Below, one piece after another: positions 14,761 through 25,827 of a stretch of 64,000 nt of DNA (position 1 is its first letter; every line of letters begins with the position of its first letter). Location of the stretch: NCBI GenBank assembly GCA_037039685.1, contig JAWNGF010000001.1, positions 2,790,001-2,854,000 on the forward strand, in the 5' to 3' direction. The notes beneath the pieces were generated by a model. The model saw only the letters and a program-made list of their open reading frames with translations. It did no database searches and was not told where the DNA came from. This stretch comes from Ceratobasidium sp. AG-K. Taxonomy: Eukaryota; Basidiomycota; Agaricomycetes; Cantharellales; Ceratobasidiaceae. The translations under genes were made by a program, and so were the position numbers.

Positions 14761-14965
14761 AACTCAATGATCAACTTGTTCTTTGTTTCAGGTTCTTGAA
14801 TAGAACCACGTATTTAAAAGTTACTAATCCATGTTAATCGTGGACTGTAACCTATCGACTCCCGCGCGGCCGTTCCACGGCGGACAACTGGTTCATAAGG
14901 CACGGGGAGGAAGTTGTTTACATTGTCTTTCTAGCGGTTTTTGATTATTTCAATTCAAGCCAATG

Positions 14966-15491
14966 GTACAAAGAAGAGGATGAAGAATGGGAAGAGGACG
15001 ATACCCCTTAAGTCCCACCTGCACCACCCGGCGACAGTCTAATGATCATGGACGATCCCGATGAACCCATTGCATTAGTAGACGAGGTTGCACCAATGCA
15101 AAACGGAGTGTTGAAATAGATATTTACCCAATGTATATACATCACGAATGTACGAGACCTTACCAGTACCTACGAGCGATAGCAATCGAGCGAAGCGTAG
15201 TAGGTAGTAGCATATACTCGACACTTTACTGTAGGGTATACAAGGCGCGCTCCGCGCGCCGTTCTCTCTCCACCTTTCTTTTTCTCTTTGTATATAGTCA
15301 CTTGTTTATTCTATCTCTTTTGTCTCTTTTATATACATTTCAATAGGGAGAGGGATATGCTACGACTCAACCGGATAACGATGCAGGAAGTAACGGCGAC
15401 AATGTGTTTGGAGACGCAGGAGATGACGATGCCGACAAGATGGAGCACGACGCGGCGCCTGCACCAGCGGGAGGTTCTCCATCTTTGCGAT
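14966..15491 (+). pseudogene. TAF9 3' fragment, dead, split by an LTR-like insertion
   Basis: 14970-15108 matches TAF9 from 10148 and 15346-15491 continues it to about 10427. An in-frame TAA occurs in the first part (ACC CCT TAA), the 5' two exons are missing, and the insertion at 15109-15345 splits it. The 3' end of TAF9 and about 190 bp beyond are deleted before the NmrA-like copy 2 flank. Confidence 0.85.
15109..15345. mobile_element. Solo-LTR-like insertion, 237 bp
   Basis: It starts TGTTGAAATAG and ends CATTTCAATA, so the ends are imperfect inverted repeats (12 of 14 positions) of the TGTTGAAA...TTTCAACA kind seen in Ty1/copia LTRs. The flanks are CGGAG (15104-15108) and GGGAG (15346-15350), a 5-bp target duplication with one mismatch; the intact TAF9 gene has this site once. 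Inside are a GGCGCGC/GCGCGCC hairpin with a TCC loop at about 15244-15260, and pyrimidine-rich and TATA-like sequence. A MITE is the alternative. Confidence 0.65.
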
Positions 15492-15579
15492 CGAGGACAG
15501 CACACGGAGCCACTTGGCGCTTGAGTATGCGACATGATTCTATTACTTTATGTGGTACACTTTATACATGTTGTCCAGT

Positions 15580-16771
15580 CTACAAAATGCTCTCAATGGT
15601 GTCCGGCTTCCATTCGGGGTACAAGCCGTTGTCCTTGTCGCCGATGTCACCACGACCCGAGGCCCATTCCTGGATCAAGGTCGCAAGGAAGTCGCCAGGG
15701 TTGGCAGCCAGGCGATCCTCGATCTCCTCGATGGGGTGGAAGTTGACCTGGAGCTTATCCTGTATAAACCCGTCAGTTTCAGCTCAAGACGCGATCATAT
15801 CTAGTACTTACGTTGTGCTTTTGCTCCCAAAGCTTCACGACATCGTTGGCCGAGGCAAGGTTGCCACGAATGACGAAGCTCTTGTTCTTAAGTTGCTCAA
15901 TAGGGATGGTCTTGAGCACACTGGAGATCCAACTAGTGTGTCCAGTCAATTAGTATGTAGGTCAATCGGGATGCGTAAAATGGTAGCGACTCACTCTGCG
16001 ACAGAGCGAACGGTGGTCCAGTTGCTCTTGGCGTTACCGTCGCCCCAAATGTCGACCTTCTTCTCTGCAAAAGTGTATCCAAGAGGACTAGTAGACGCCA
16101 AGTTAGTATATCGCTTCGGCCAATGTGGAAATTTGCTTACGGAATGAAGCAGTACTCTGGGAAACCTCCATTGGAGAGTGTGGCGACGGGAAGACCGGCT
16201 TCCTCAGCAGCCTTCAGGACCGTCTTCTTGGCTTGAATGACTGGGGACGGGTTGGAATCCGCAAAGTGCTAGGGAATGGTTTGCCGATCAGTTCAGGCGT
16301 TGCGATGGGTTGCAACTTGGAACTTACGCTTCCGTACTCGCTAGGGAAGAAGACTTTGACACCAGCGGCTTTGGCAGCCTTGATGAGTGGAACCTATAGT
16401 GGAATGTGAGGAGTCCGCCGAAATCGACAAGGAAGCTATTTACCTGTGCCGAAACAAGTGCGGTGCCTGCAACAGTGGAAACGAGTACATCGACGCCTTG
16501 GAGGGCCTTGGCAATGCTGGCCTCGTCATCGTAGGAGATGGCATGCAAGGAAGCGCCGCGGCTCTTGAACTCTTGAAGAGGTGCAGACTCGATCTATCAA
16601 ACGGCAAGACCAGAGTTAGAACGCCCTCACATCCAAGGAGCAGGAACATACCGATTCAGCACGAGTCAGGATGCGAAGGTCATACGCTTTGGTCTTCAAG
16701 AAAGCGCCAGCGAAAGCCTTTCCAACGTAGCCGTTGGCTCCAGCGAGTGCGAGAACTTTGGCGGTGGTCAT
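15580..16771 (-). CDS. NmrA/isoflavone-reductase-like protein, copy 2, 285 aa
   Basis: Atypical SDR of the NmrA/PCBER family that binds NAD(P)(H); it could be a reductase of small aromatic or secondary metabolites or a redox sensor. Exons: 16652-16771, 16444-16593, 16328-16393, 16141-16268, 15995-16087, 15812-15932, 15580-15759; 858 nt in frame. Rossmann motif GANGYVGKAF at residues 11-20; later VDVLVSTVAGT, VKVFFPSEYGS and GGFPEYCFIP as in NmrA-like proteins. No leader or membrane segment, so probably cytosolic. It is the complete copy of the duplicated pair. Confidence 0.85.
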
Positions 16772-17139
16772 GTTGTTTATGGTTAGAGTTGGTGAATGCG
16801 AGTTGGTAAGAGTAGGCAGAAGCAACTGAGTGTGTTGATGCGGACTAGGCACTCCCCTGGTGCTCCTTATATCCTGTTGACATTTCATGACAATGTTGCG
16901 TGACTCTCTTGCGTGATCGAGTACCCAATGACACTTGTCCCAGAGCCCTGCCCTTCTCTGTAAGGAATCGTGGGATCTTGTCAGCTCTCGGCGCTTGTTG
17001 CTTCGTCTTACAAAGAGATTGTATGCGCTGAGCCACCCAATTTCATTTTGGTTCGAGCTGACTGATGCTCAAGAGTGCTGACTCAAGGCATGTGCGTCAG
17101 CGAGAGTCGCTCAGTCAGGCTCTACCGCGCGTTCGAAAC

Positions 17140-17912
17140 CTTCGAAAATCTAAAGGGAATACCTGGAAGACATCAGTATTGTTGACAAATTAGGCTGGAC
17201 GATAGAGTAGCGAGTTGCTCGGCGGACCACCAACCAGCATATCGCATCATCAGTCACCTACAATTGCTTACTAGGCTTTAATAGCGTACATCGATGTGCA
17301 AACAATCTCTGTAATAAGTGCCCTATTCACTACATACAAATGTATTCCTTGATTTCTCCTAACTACGACAAAAGCTGAGAATCATCGACCTAGCTAATAA
17401 GCCTCAGACTTATTCAGGCTGTCCTCTATTGCTTTGCTCTTTTAATATGCGAGTTTACAACTCATTCGACGAACAACGAACCTGGTACATTCACCTTCGA
17501 ATTATAAACTGGTCGGTTATCGACTCCAAAGCATGCAATAATATAAAGGAATCGCTGGAAGACACCAGCACCGCTGACAGCCGGGCTAGACGAGTATCGA
17601 GTTGCTCAGCGGTCCACCAATCAGCGCACCGCATCATCAATCATGGCCACATACAATCACCCGCTAGGCTTTGGCAGCATGCACCGACACGCAAACGATT
17701 ACTACGATAAGCATCCTACTCAATGCACACAAATATATTCCTTGATTTCTCAGAACTGTGACAGCCGCTTAGAAGCATTGGCTTGGTTAATCAACCTCGC
17801 CCGCCAGTTAGAGACCAATTCAGGCCACCCTCTATCGCCTCGCTTCTTTAGTAAACTACAATGACAACTACTTTGACGAACAATGACCTTGATATATGCC
17901 CCTTTGACTTCT
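17140..17912. repeat. 388-bp direct tandem repeat within unit B
   Basis: The segments of about 17140-17525 and 17526-17912 are diverged copies of each other; both contain GAAGACA.CAG, CGAGTTGCTC.GCGG and TATTCCTTGATTTCTC. Unit A has one copy (about 12280-12665). The difference of the two gene offsets, 5254-4866, equals this 388-bp unit. The second copy is much closer to the unit A sequence than the first. Confidence 0.7.
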
Positions 17913-18093
17913 AAACTAGTCGATTATCACCTTCCAGTTAGTCAATTTCTCAGCGGATCACGTCAAGTACTGAATCAGCGTAGCATATTCAACTGCCGAT
18001 TGGTGCTTCGCGTATGTCTTTCTTGACTTGAGTGTAACGAATATATATATATATGAAATCATTGTCTACATTAGAGTGGGCGGCTCGAATCTA

Positions 18094-18897
18094 TCATGGG
18101 CAGTAGGTAATGGTGAAGTCTGGGTTGCCACATGCCCTCACGGCCTGGTCAATGGCGCCAGTCCCTCCGCACGTGCCAGAGGTATCACCAGGGCGGTATG
18201 CCTAAAGTGTAGAAATCAATATCATATAGGGCCATGTACGGCCTTTTTCGCTCACCTGGTTGCAAGGGCAGTTGACAGAAGTGCATGTCACGGATCCGCA
18301 GGACGAGCTGATTGATTGAGGCTACCGCGCCGCGTAAATAACGCGCATGAACTCGGATCCAAGTCGATCAACACTTACCACAGTAAATGCCAGAATGTTG
18401 GAGATGTCGTACCAGTTCAAGCCTCCGGCGTTCATGTTGAACTCGCTCATGGAGCACGCCTAGGGGATATCTATTGAGGGTCGTCCGTGAGATGGAGGTA
18501 GAATTTGGACTCACCCCGTAGCAGTGGTTGGCGCATTGACCAGAAGCACCAACGTCGCAGACACGACCGTCCCATCCATCTGGAACAACTACGCTCTTGG
18601 AGGTCTTGGCTCCGACATCGACCCTGGCGGCGCCGGTGTATGGACTACCGCTCCAGTTGTCCACGCGAAGGCCCACGCCCCTAGTAGGATGGAGTGTCTG
18701 AGCATCTCGACTTTGCAAATCCATTTCTCTTAGACTCACCAGGAGCAGTTGTTCTAACACATCCATAAGATTATTAGATATATTCGAGATAGCACCGAGT
18801 GTAGATGACTCACCCTCAGAGTGATTGTATGAGCTGCTTCAGCGCTGGATGCCAAAAAGACAATAGCGGAAGTGAGAGCGGCAACGGAAACGCGCAT
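18094..18897 (-). CDS. Secreted Cys-rich thaumatin-like protein, copy B, 172 aa
   Basis: Same six-exon gene as copy A shifted by 5254 bp with no indel in the gene: exons 18814-18897, 18740-18753, 18515-18680, 18379-18459, 18256-18321, 18094-18201. The coding differences I find are all silent, so the secreted 12-cysteine protein is identical. Five of them fall within about 36 bp of exon 3. Promoter TATA (18980-18987) and splice sites are kept. Confidence 0.8.
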
Positions 18898-19605
18898 TTT
18901 GTTGGCTAGCTTGGGTTGAGTGTGAAGCAAATGTATAAGAGATTGAAGTGATGTTGAGATATGGCTCGACACTCCCCTACTTATAGCTCCGGGGGTATCA
19001 TGGTATGCTAGTTATCTTTCTCGTGGAACGGCGCATGATTGCGCTAGTGGGTACCGGAATCGGCTGCACGACCCCTCGGCGCTGGCGGCCAAGCCATCCG
19101 GTTGTATTTCTTTCAAATACTATGCATTTATAGAAGCCAAGAGTGGGTAGTGCGGCTCGGAGACGCTTGTCATCGGTTACCGACTGAGGAGGTCTCTTGT
19201 TAGGAGTCCAACACATGGATTGTTGATCCATCGGACCTATTTGATGCGACTTTCTACCCTTGGAGTAGGCGGATACTATCAATTCACTTGGCTGCGCATA
19301 CATGTGCACGGGTGTAGTTATGGGCGTTTGCCGACCTTCGCTTATCAGGTCGCTCACTTAGCGCCGGCAGCAGCTTGGCGAACCAAACCAGACAAATTTA
19401 GCATAAGCCCGTTGATCAGCTTTGTTCTCTGTTTCGTGTTCCTGAATAGAGCCGTGTGTGTAACAGTAGCTGTGGACTGGAATCTATTAAATCCCATGCT
19501 GCCGTTCCACGGCGGGCGACTGACTTGCAGGACAAAGTTGGGAGGCAACCGTTTGGTTTTTCTTCCTAGCGACCTTTGGTTGTTTAGATTCAAGCCAATA
19601 ATAGT

Positions 19606-20275
19606 CGAGTATTGCCTACTAGTTTGCAGTTTGAGTCTCAGAGGCGCGAGGATGTATGAGCAAAGACCCCAGTTAGGTTAGCAGCATAAAAGGTGTCCTT
19701 CAGTACTACCCCCTGTTACTGGCTGTGTAACGTTGATATTTAAGGAAGTTGTCAAATTTATACGGGATAATATAGACCAATGCGGGTGCTAGAATGCTCG
19801 GAGAGGATCTAGTGTTGTCAAGATCACTTGAGTCATAGGGAGGTAAAGCATTGATAGGGTCAAGGCTTTGAGAAATACGGCGGTGACTTTTTGAACTACA
19901 CTTCACCACTTTTATCTCCATGAGAAAATGTCTGACTATTCCAGCAGGTAGCGCACGGTTGGTGAATACTAGTCGAGCGTAATTACTCGACCACGGAGTC
20001 AGCGGGAGGGGTGGGCTCAGGAGTGCTCGTGGCAGCACATTGGGTAATGCTTGGAGCGACCTCCAGAGCGTGGGGAGTCCTTTGTGATATAACTGACTTC
20101 AAGGCTGGTCTGTCTCGAGATTTCCCATATTGTAGACGGCATGGGATTAACCGAGAGGTTCCGGCTTTACTGGCGCTAAAGACAGATTATGTAATGTAAT
20201 TCATTGGGATTTCCGAATTGATTGTCAGAAGCATATCTCACCTTTCCCACATCGACGAGGGCCAGTTGGTTCGAG
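19606..20275. other. Intergenic, no gene recognised
   Basis: About 670 bp between the end of the duplication and MDM10. Only short open frames; no repeats or RNA genes seen. Confidence 0.4.
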
Positions 20276-21908
20276 ATGCATCCTTTCGCCTCGTATGTAC
20301 TACGCTGCTACAACCAGGCGACAGGATGGAACGAGGTCGGTGAATAGTCTCTCTGCTTTCGGCGGTCAACTGATAGTCACTAGCGGTGTAGGACAATCTG
20401 TACTCGAACTTGACCAAGTCGTCAAGGGTAAGTCCTCTCGTTGTCCGTACATATAAGTCATTACTCATAACGCATTACAGCCATTCTGGACTTTACCGTT
20501 CCCCGTGGAGTGCATTTTTCAATCTCCAAATCGACTAATGCACTCTTCAACACGAGCTATACCATGAATGCCCTGCCAACACTCAACGGCTCAATCGGGT
20601 ACATCTTTACTTCGTGCGACTTGAATGTGAATCATTCTTCAAACGTTCCGTTCAAGGATATGGTCGAGCGATTCAAGATTCACGATAGGCCACGTAGTCC
20701 AGTTGGGAAAGAGGAGGTATTCCTGGGTGGAAGGAATATCAATGCGAGGGGTAAGCGGCACCATCGTATATGCATGCAAACCAACTAAGGTAGTCTCTTA
20801 GAGTACCTCCTGTACGGCCGATACTACGTTCCCTCCTCCCGACTTGATGCACTCTACTCGGTTCGACTTAGTCCCACCCTCCAAGCTCTCGTCGCAGCCG
20901 TCTCCAACCCTCGCACCCGTTTATCGCCCGCGCCGGCGTCGGCACCCCCGCAGGGCTCGGCGGGAAACATACTGTTCAGCCTGCAGCACGATACTGGCCG
21001 GTGGTGTTCCGAGTATAGCTGGTCTGCCGACGACGGAATGTGGGGCGTTCGTGTGTTGCACAATTTCGGGAGGCTAGCTAATGAAGAGATTGACGTTGAG
21101 CGGGCGGAGCGGAAAGCGAGGGAGAGGGGTACGAAGCGGGTGGATGAGGAGGAGCGGATGGAGGGTGGGCTGAGGGGCAGGTTGTCCGCCGGGGCAGAGC
21201 TGTACTTCAGCTTAAAGGAGAAGAGTGCTGGAGGTACGTCTGACTGTACGTCTCCTACTGTAGTGACTAACAGCATGTGCAGTATCCACCGGACTTCGAT
21301 TCACTACTCTACCCGACGCCTCTCCCCCGTCAGCTTCTACCGATCCCACTGCCTCAGCAACGACCCCGGCTGTACCCGCACAAACACCTACTACGCTCAC
21401 CGCAACATTTAACCCCATGATGGGTCACATGTCTGCTGCCTATGCCGCACGCGCCACGCGGGATCTTTCGCTCTGCTCTCGATTCGACTTCAACATCTAC
21501 AGCTACGAGAGCGAATGGACGCTGGGGCTGAGTGGTGGTTGCGTCGTGGAGCTGCCAAAGCAATTGCGGAGGGACAAAAAGAAAAGGAGGATGATGAACC
21601 AGTTATGCTGGATGACATGTCTCCTCCGGTCAAGAGACACCTTCGCCGTTCCCGGCAGCGAGCATCTCGACATTGGGCGGTGATGTGACCGGTGTAGTCA
21701 AAGCTCGTATATCCACCAGCTCTGTGAGTCATCGTCTCTACATTTGCGCAAACCAATCTGAACTTCGATTCAGGACATCTCGCTCATGTGGGAAGGCCGC
21801 ATAAGAAACATGCTTGTGAGCTTGGGCGTAACCTCGGACTTTTCGAATCGCTCAAAACCGATTCGATCCATTGGACTCGAACTCGCATACTTCTCGGGCC
21901 CAGAATAA
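20276..21908 (+). CDS. MDM10: Mdm10, ERMES/SAM beta-barrel subunit (three frame breaks)
   Basis: Mitochondrial outer-membrane beta-barrel protein that links mitochondria to the ER (ERMES) and helps the SAM complex. Exons 20276-20335, 20392-20427, 20481-20750, 20802-21233, 21283-21723, 21774-21908. Signatures: MHPFASYVLRCYNQATGWNE, ILDFTVPRGVHFSISKS, GSIGYIFTSCDL, YLLYGRYYVPSSRLDALYS, KSAGVSTGLRF, NPMMGHMSAAYAARATRDLS and LMWEGRIRNMLVSLGV. Three single bases appear to be missing: at the exon 2/3 joint (AAGGG before the donor), at CTGGGG near 21533, and near 21637 (AAGAGACACC). All are in the same direction; the exon sum is divisible by 3, as three missing bases predict. Either this copy is dead or the sequence has undercalls. 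Confidence 0.85.
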
Positions 21909-22113
21909 ATGCAACCCGCATAGACTCACGTCCCAAGCAAGGAGACTTTCATTGTCTTGTACGTATCACAAAAATCCAGCATGTCTGCAGACACGTATAG
22001 AAACAAAAAATATACAACTTCAAAGAAAAGAGATACTTTAGTATTACATGTTTGTCGTTTCCAAAAGTCGTAAGGGTAAAATGGGCGATAAAGAACTAAA
22101 TTGGTTGGAATGA

Positions 22114-23750
22114 CTAGCTCGTGACGTCGGCCTTGGACTTGGGCGGGCTCACAGCGCCTTGGAGTGTGCGGGTCAGGTTCGACAAGGCGCTGTTCGCAAT
22201 CACGGGGCGAGAGTGTGCGCGTTGGTGCCTAGGTCCTGTGTTATCCTGGTGGTTATTGCGTGGTGAATGGTGGTGGGTGTTGTGGCGTGGTGAATGCTGT
22301 GGGTGTGAATACGAGTGCTGATGTCCATATACAGGACCCGGGCCGCCGAATCCGGGACTATGTGGTTGGGGGTAGCCCATGGGCTGCCCGGGGTTGAAAC
22401 CAGGGTATCCGTTGGGAGCAAAAGGGCCGTTGGGGAGGTAGGGTGAAGGCGGCATGTGAGGAGAGGGCGGCATATACGGGGAAGGTGGCATGTGAGGGGA
22501 TGGAGGCATGTGCATCGGAGCGCCAAACCCAGAGCCAGCTCGAGCTTGACCGTTTCCGTCGCTCATTCTGGGTCGCCCGCCACGTCCGCGCGCCCCACGA
22601 GAGTTGGGATGGGTGTTTGGCGCGCGCACGGGCTTGATGTGGAGGTCTTCTGGAGGAGGCTCCAGAGGCGGGTCGTTGAGCGACGCAAATACGGGCTCAT
22701 CGGCGAAATCGAGACCAAGGCCTTGGGGAGCACGCTTGCTCTGGTCCTCAGTGGCATTAGACGTGACCGTGATGTGCGGCGGAGGATCGTTAAGCGTGGA
22801 AGTACGAGGCGAAGCACGTGGCCCCTGCTTGTTTCGCAGCGATGGGGAACCGAACCCAGCGCTGGATGGCGTAACAGGGCGAGAAGAGCCGTTCCCGTTG
22901 GCGTTTGGGCCGTTCCGGCCAGGCACATAGAGGTTATTTCCCGCCCTGGGTTCGTTGCGCCTGTTGTTCCGGCCGTTGGGTTTGGTGTCTGGAACGGATG
23001 GTGCTGCCTTGTCCTTCGCAGGCTTGCTCTCCGGCCCATCTTTATTCGTCGGACTAGGCCGACTTGGCGGTCACACCCCAATCGTCGAGATCAGGCAAAC
23101 TTCCGTCCTCGGTGTCACCAGCCCAATCAATAGCAGAAGGTGTGAATGGACGGGGAGTCGTTGGAGCCGAAGGATTCAGAGCCTTGAGCCGGTCGGCAAG
23201 TCCGTTGACGTTCGGAGTAAGAGTATTTCCATCAGCGTCCGTGCCGTTGATGTGAGGCGGGGCATCCTTGGGCGGTTCGGTGACCGGCTCGGTGACCGGC
23301 TCGGGTGCAATCGACTCGGGCTCCTCGACTGTCTCCTGCCCCAACTCTTTCTGTGCAGCGGCAGTGTTGACCTTGGCCGGAGCCGACTTCCGCTTTGACC
23401 CGGTTCTGCCTCTACCACGTCGAGAGACTGCTGGAGAGTCTGATTTTGGGGCAGGTGCTGATGCTGGGGCGGTTTCCGGTGCCAGATCCAAGCGATCGAT
23501 GAGCTTCTTGTGCGGTGCTTCCTGGCGGGTCCCGTAGCGGCGGGCGGTTCAGAAGCTGCCGGCGCTCCTCCGCCTGTGTGGTGTTGGCCGACAATTGTCT
23601 ACCACGTGGCTTTCCACGTCGCCCGGAATTATTGCTATTATTTCCACGAGGTGCTCGAGTATTGCCGCCCTCTTTGCCAGATTCCTTGCTCGCGGGCTCC
23701 CTCGAAGCCGACGACGGGGCCCATTTAGATGCCTCTGTTCCTTCAGGCAT
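22114..23750 (-). CDS. Low-complexity hypothetical protein (~545 aa, two frame breaks)
   Basis: Single-exon gene starting MPEGTEASKWAPSS at 23750. It passes through RGKPRGRQLS and KKLIDRLDLAPE, Pro/Glu repeats (EPVTEPVTEP), a conserved-looking block DWAGDTEDGSLPDLDDWG at about 23075-23130, then Gly/Asn/Arg-rich sequence and a His/Pro tail. No enzyme domain is seen. The frame changes by +1 near 23555 and again at about 23055 (after GVTAKSA); length 1637 is 2 mod 3, which fits two extra bases. The ASKWA start with a DWAGD...LPDLDDWG block looks like a family shared among Agaricomycetes, perhaps RNA associated (RGRG, RGARGRGG); function unknown. Confidence 0.6.
22440..22520 (-). repeat. Tandem 18-bp coding repeat (MPPSP[HY])
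   Basis: About four to five direct repeats of six codons encode Met-Pro-Pro-Ser-Pro-His/Tyr in the protein above. This is a coding minisatellite likely to vary in copy number between strains. Confidence 0.7.
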
Positions 23751-24077
23751 CGTACACGAGATGAGGGACTAGTAACGCTCAGATGAGATGCGTTTCATAG
23801 ACGAAAAACGGACTGACGGTAGTGTGTCACAATATAGGCCCGACCCGCCAGTGGAAGGGTGAGAAATCAGTGGTATATTCTGGGTAGCAAATCGATGTCC
23901 GGCCGGGTCATCTAAATGTGCGGTAACATTAGGTTGCACATATGCTCACATGTACTGGAGTGTTGGGTGTTGCTGTGAGCGTGCTGGAGGTGTCAAAGTC
24001 GGGAGCAAGTCATCACTTGACCCTGTAATGTATTCGGCGGCTAAGTTCTATTTCCAAACCCACCCACCACACTCGCC

Positions 24078-24410
24078 ATGTCCAAAGCGTCTCAGCCCGA
24101 ACTCAAAAAGGTGCGCAAAGAACGGGTGTTCGAGCTCATGGGCTGATTAATTTGTAGTTTATGGATAAACGTCTGTTTATCCACCTCCAAGGCGGACGCA
24201 AGATTAGCGGTGTCTTGCGAGGTTTCGATATCTTCCTCAACCTCGTAGTAGACGACGCTATTGAAGAAACCACGCCGGCGGAGAAGCACCCCATTGGCCA
24301 AGTGGTGCGTTCATTTCGTCCGTCCTCGTGCCCTGTCATATTTACCATTTCCCTAGGTCATTCGAGGAAACAGCGTCACGTCGATGGAAACACTCGAGTT
24401 TGCGAGGTAG
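24078..24410 (+). CDS. SMX2: Sm protein G (snRNP), 77 aa
   Basis: Core Sm-ring subunit of U1, U2, U4 and U5 snRNPs. Exons 24078-24110, 24158-24304 and 24357-24410. MSKASQPELKKFMDKRLFIH, then the Sm1 motif (GGRKISGVLRGFDIFLNLVV), the linker DDAIEETTPAEK, and Sm2 VIRGNSVTSMETLE. Length and sequence are those of the family. The Sm2 motif starts exactly at the last splice junction. Confidence 0.95.
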
Positions 24411-24780
24411 CCAAACCCAAAACACATATACAGACAACTCGATACGACTGTAGAAAAAGGATGTATCGATACGCGTATGTCATGCCAATCCCACCGATAC
24501 CAATAAAAACTGTCTACTCGCCAAAATAAAAGGGCACGGGGCGACGCGAGGCCTCGTGTTTGTCGTGAATCGTGCTAAGCGCGGAATGATCACTTGTATT
24601 CAGCGATCACAGGCGAGTGCTCGAAGTGTTGTTACTCACTGCAGCTGCGTTTGGCGCATTGGGTGCTCGATTTGGATATGAGCCACTCAATCTTTCCTCC
24701 CGATTTATCTTTTGAGCCACTGCCAGATTTCGCTCGCTAGTAATCCAAGGCCCTTACCCGCCGTCCGCACCACTTCACTT

Positions 24781-25827
24781 ATGTCTTTCGCACCTGAAGT
24801 CAGGTATATCAGTCGTTTTGCTCTTCCGAGTTCTACCCACTCACCGCCCTAGGTCCCCCGAGTAATAAACCCGTTCTTCTCTCTCCTTCCTCCAAGCATC
24901 TTACTTCGACACTGGAAGAATACAACGACGCCTGGCTGGGAGAACACGCAACGACAGGAGCCGTGGCAGAACACTTGCACCAAATTGACATCTTGTAAGC
25001 GCGCCTCCTCGCTGTCCACACTGAACCAATCGTGTGGAAACAGTTACCCCCAACGGCAGGACACCTCCGCCTCCTTCTGGCCCGCCTCCGAACACACTCT
25101 ACCCCTGGAGTAGACGCGGACCCAGAAACAGACATGAAAGTTTGCCTGACACGACCTCCGACGTTGCTTGTGTTGCACGAACCATCGATGTACTTTCTTA
25201 AACCGAAAGACGGAGAGGAAGATATAGAACTGTAAGCTTCTGCCGCTATTTGTTGACTGGAGGCATTACACTAACTCGGTACAGGCCGACACTGTCGACA
25301 TATATTCAACTGGTCATCGAATCGATTGCCGCGCTCACTTTTCTGCATAAATCTCACCCGTATGTGCCACTGATTACGTCCAGTACTTGGCGCTAAAGCT
25401 GACCAAGGCCATGAGATAGATCCTCGGTCCGCCCTCGGTTAGCTATCTTCGACACACAACTACACGACCTCGTTCTACCCATCTACCGCCCCATCCGCGA
25501 CTCACTCCTCCCGAGACTTGGGGCACAACAGAAAGCATCAGTCACAGATGCAATCAAGCGGTATGTGGGGTGGACTGGAACTGTCGAACGAGGTGAGCAT
25601 CAATCACAGCACAAGAGCAGGACTGACATAGGTAGATAGTGGAAGAAATCCCATCTTCTCAAGCAGACGAAATGGAGCTTTCGGGGCACGAGTTTGAGTC
25701 GGAGCGGGTGCGTTCCAGGATGACTCTGGTCAAGGAGGCGGCCAGGGTAACGTGGGACTGGTACAACTCGAGGGAGCCTGAGCGCCCATTTTCCTCAAGG
25801 AAAAGAACACGTGTGGAAATGATTTAA
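24781..25827 (+). CDS. Unknown protein, six exons (~262 aa, two suspected indels)
   Basis: I do not recognise this family. Exons: 24781-24803, 24853-24994, 25044-25231, 25285-25359, 25420-25592, 25640-25827. Readable blocks: LSPSSKHLTSTLEEYNDAW, PPTAGHLRLLLARLRTHS, LLVLHEPSMYFLKP, PTLSTYIQLVIESIAALTF, RPRLAIFDTQLHDLVLPIY and the C-terminus TWDWYNSREPERPF. The alternation of short beta-strand-like and helical stretches suggests a globular alpha/beta protein. Reading all blocks requires one base less in a C5 run at 24855-24859 and one more in a C5 run near 25050; the two cancel in the exon sum (789 nt). The last exon must use the acceptor at 25639, since the earlier GTAG leads to a stop. Confidence 0.55.

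Larger units (their letters stand above)
10148..14965. repeat. Tandem segmental duplication, unit A
   Basis: This unit begins inside the TAF9 coding region and runs through the NmrA-like copy 1, TLP copy A and about 1.3 kb of flank, to where sequence like the TAF9 3' end restarts near 14966. The matching gene ends and starts are offset by exactly 4866 bp (NmrA-like) and 5254 bp (TLP) from unit B. The junction follows a motif TTCAATTCAAGCCAAT that also marks the end of unit B near 19600. Confidence 0.85.
14966..19605. repeat. Tandem segmental duplication, unit B
   Basis: Second unit of the duplication: TAF9 fragment, NmrA-like copy 2, an intergenic region with an extra 388-bp segment, TLP copy B and flank. 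Similarity to unit A fades after the motif ATTCAAGCCAAT near 19595-19605. Confidence 0.85.

Noticed and set aside
22440..22520. Short regular direct repeats that might look like a CRISPR array
   Set aside because: They are in-frame MPPSP codon repeats of 18 bp without spacers, in a eukaryotic gene.
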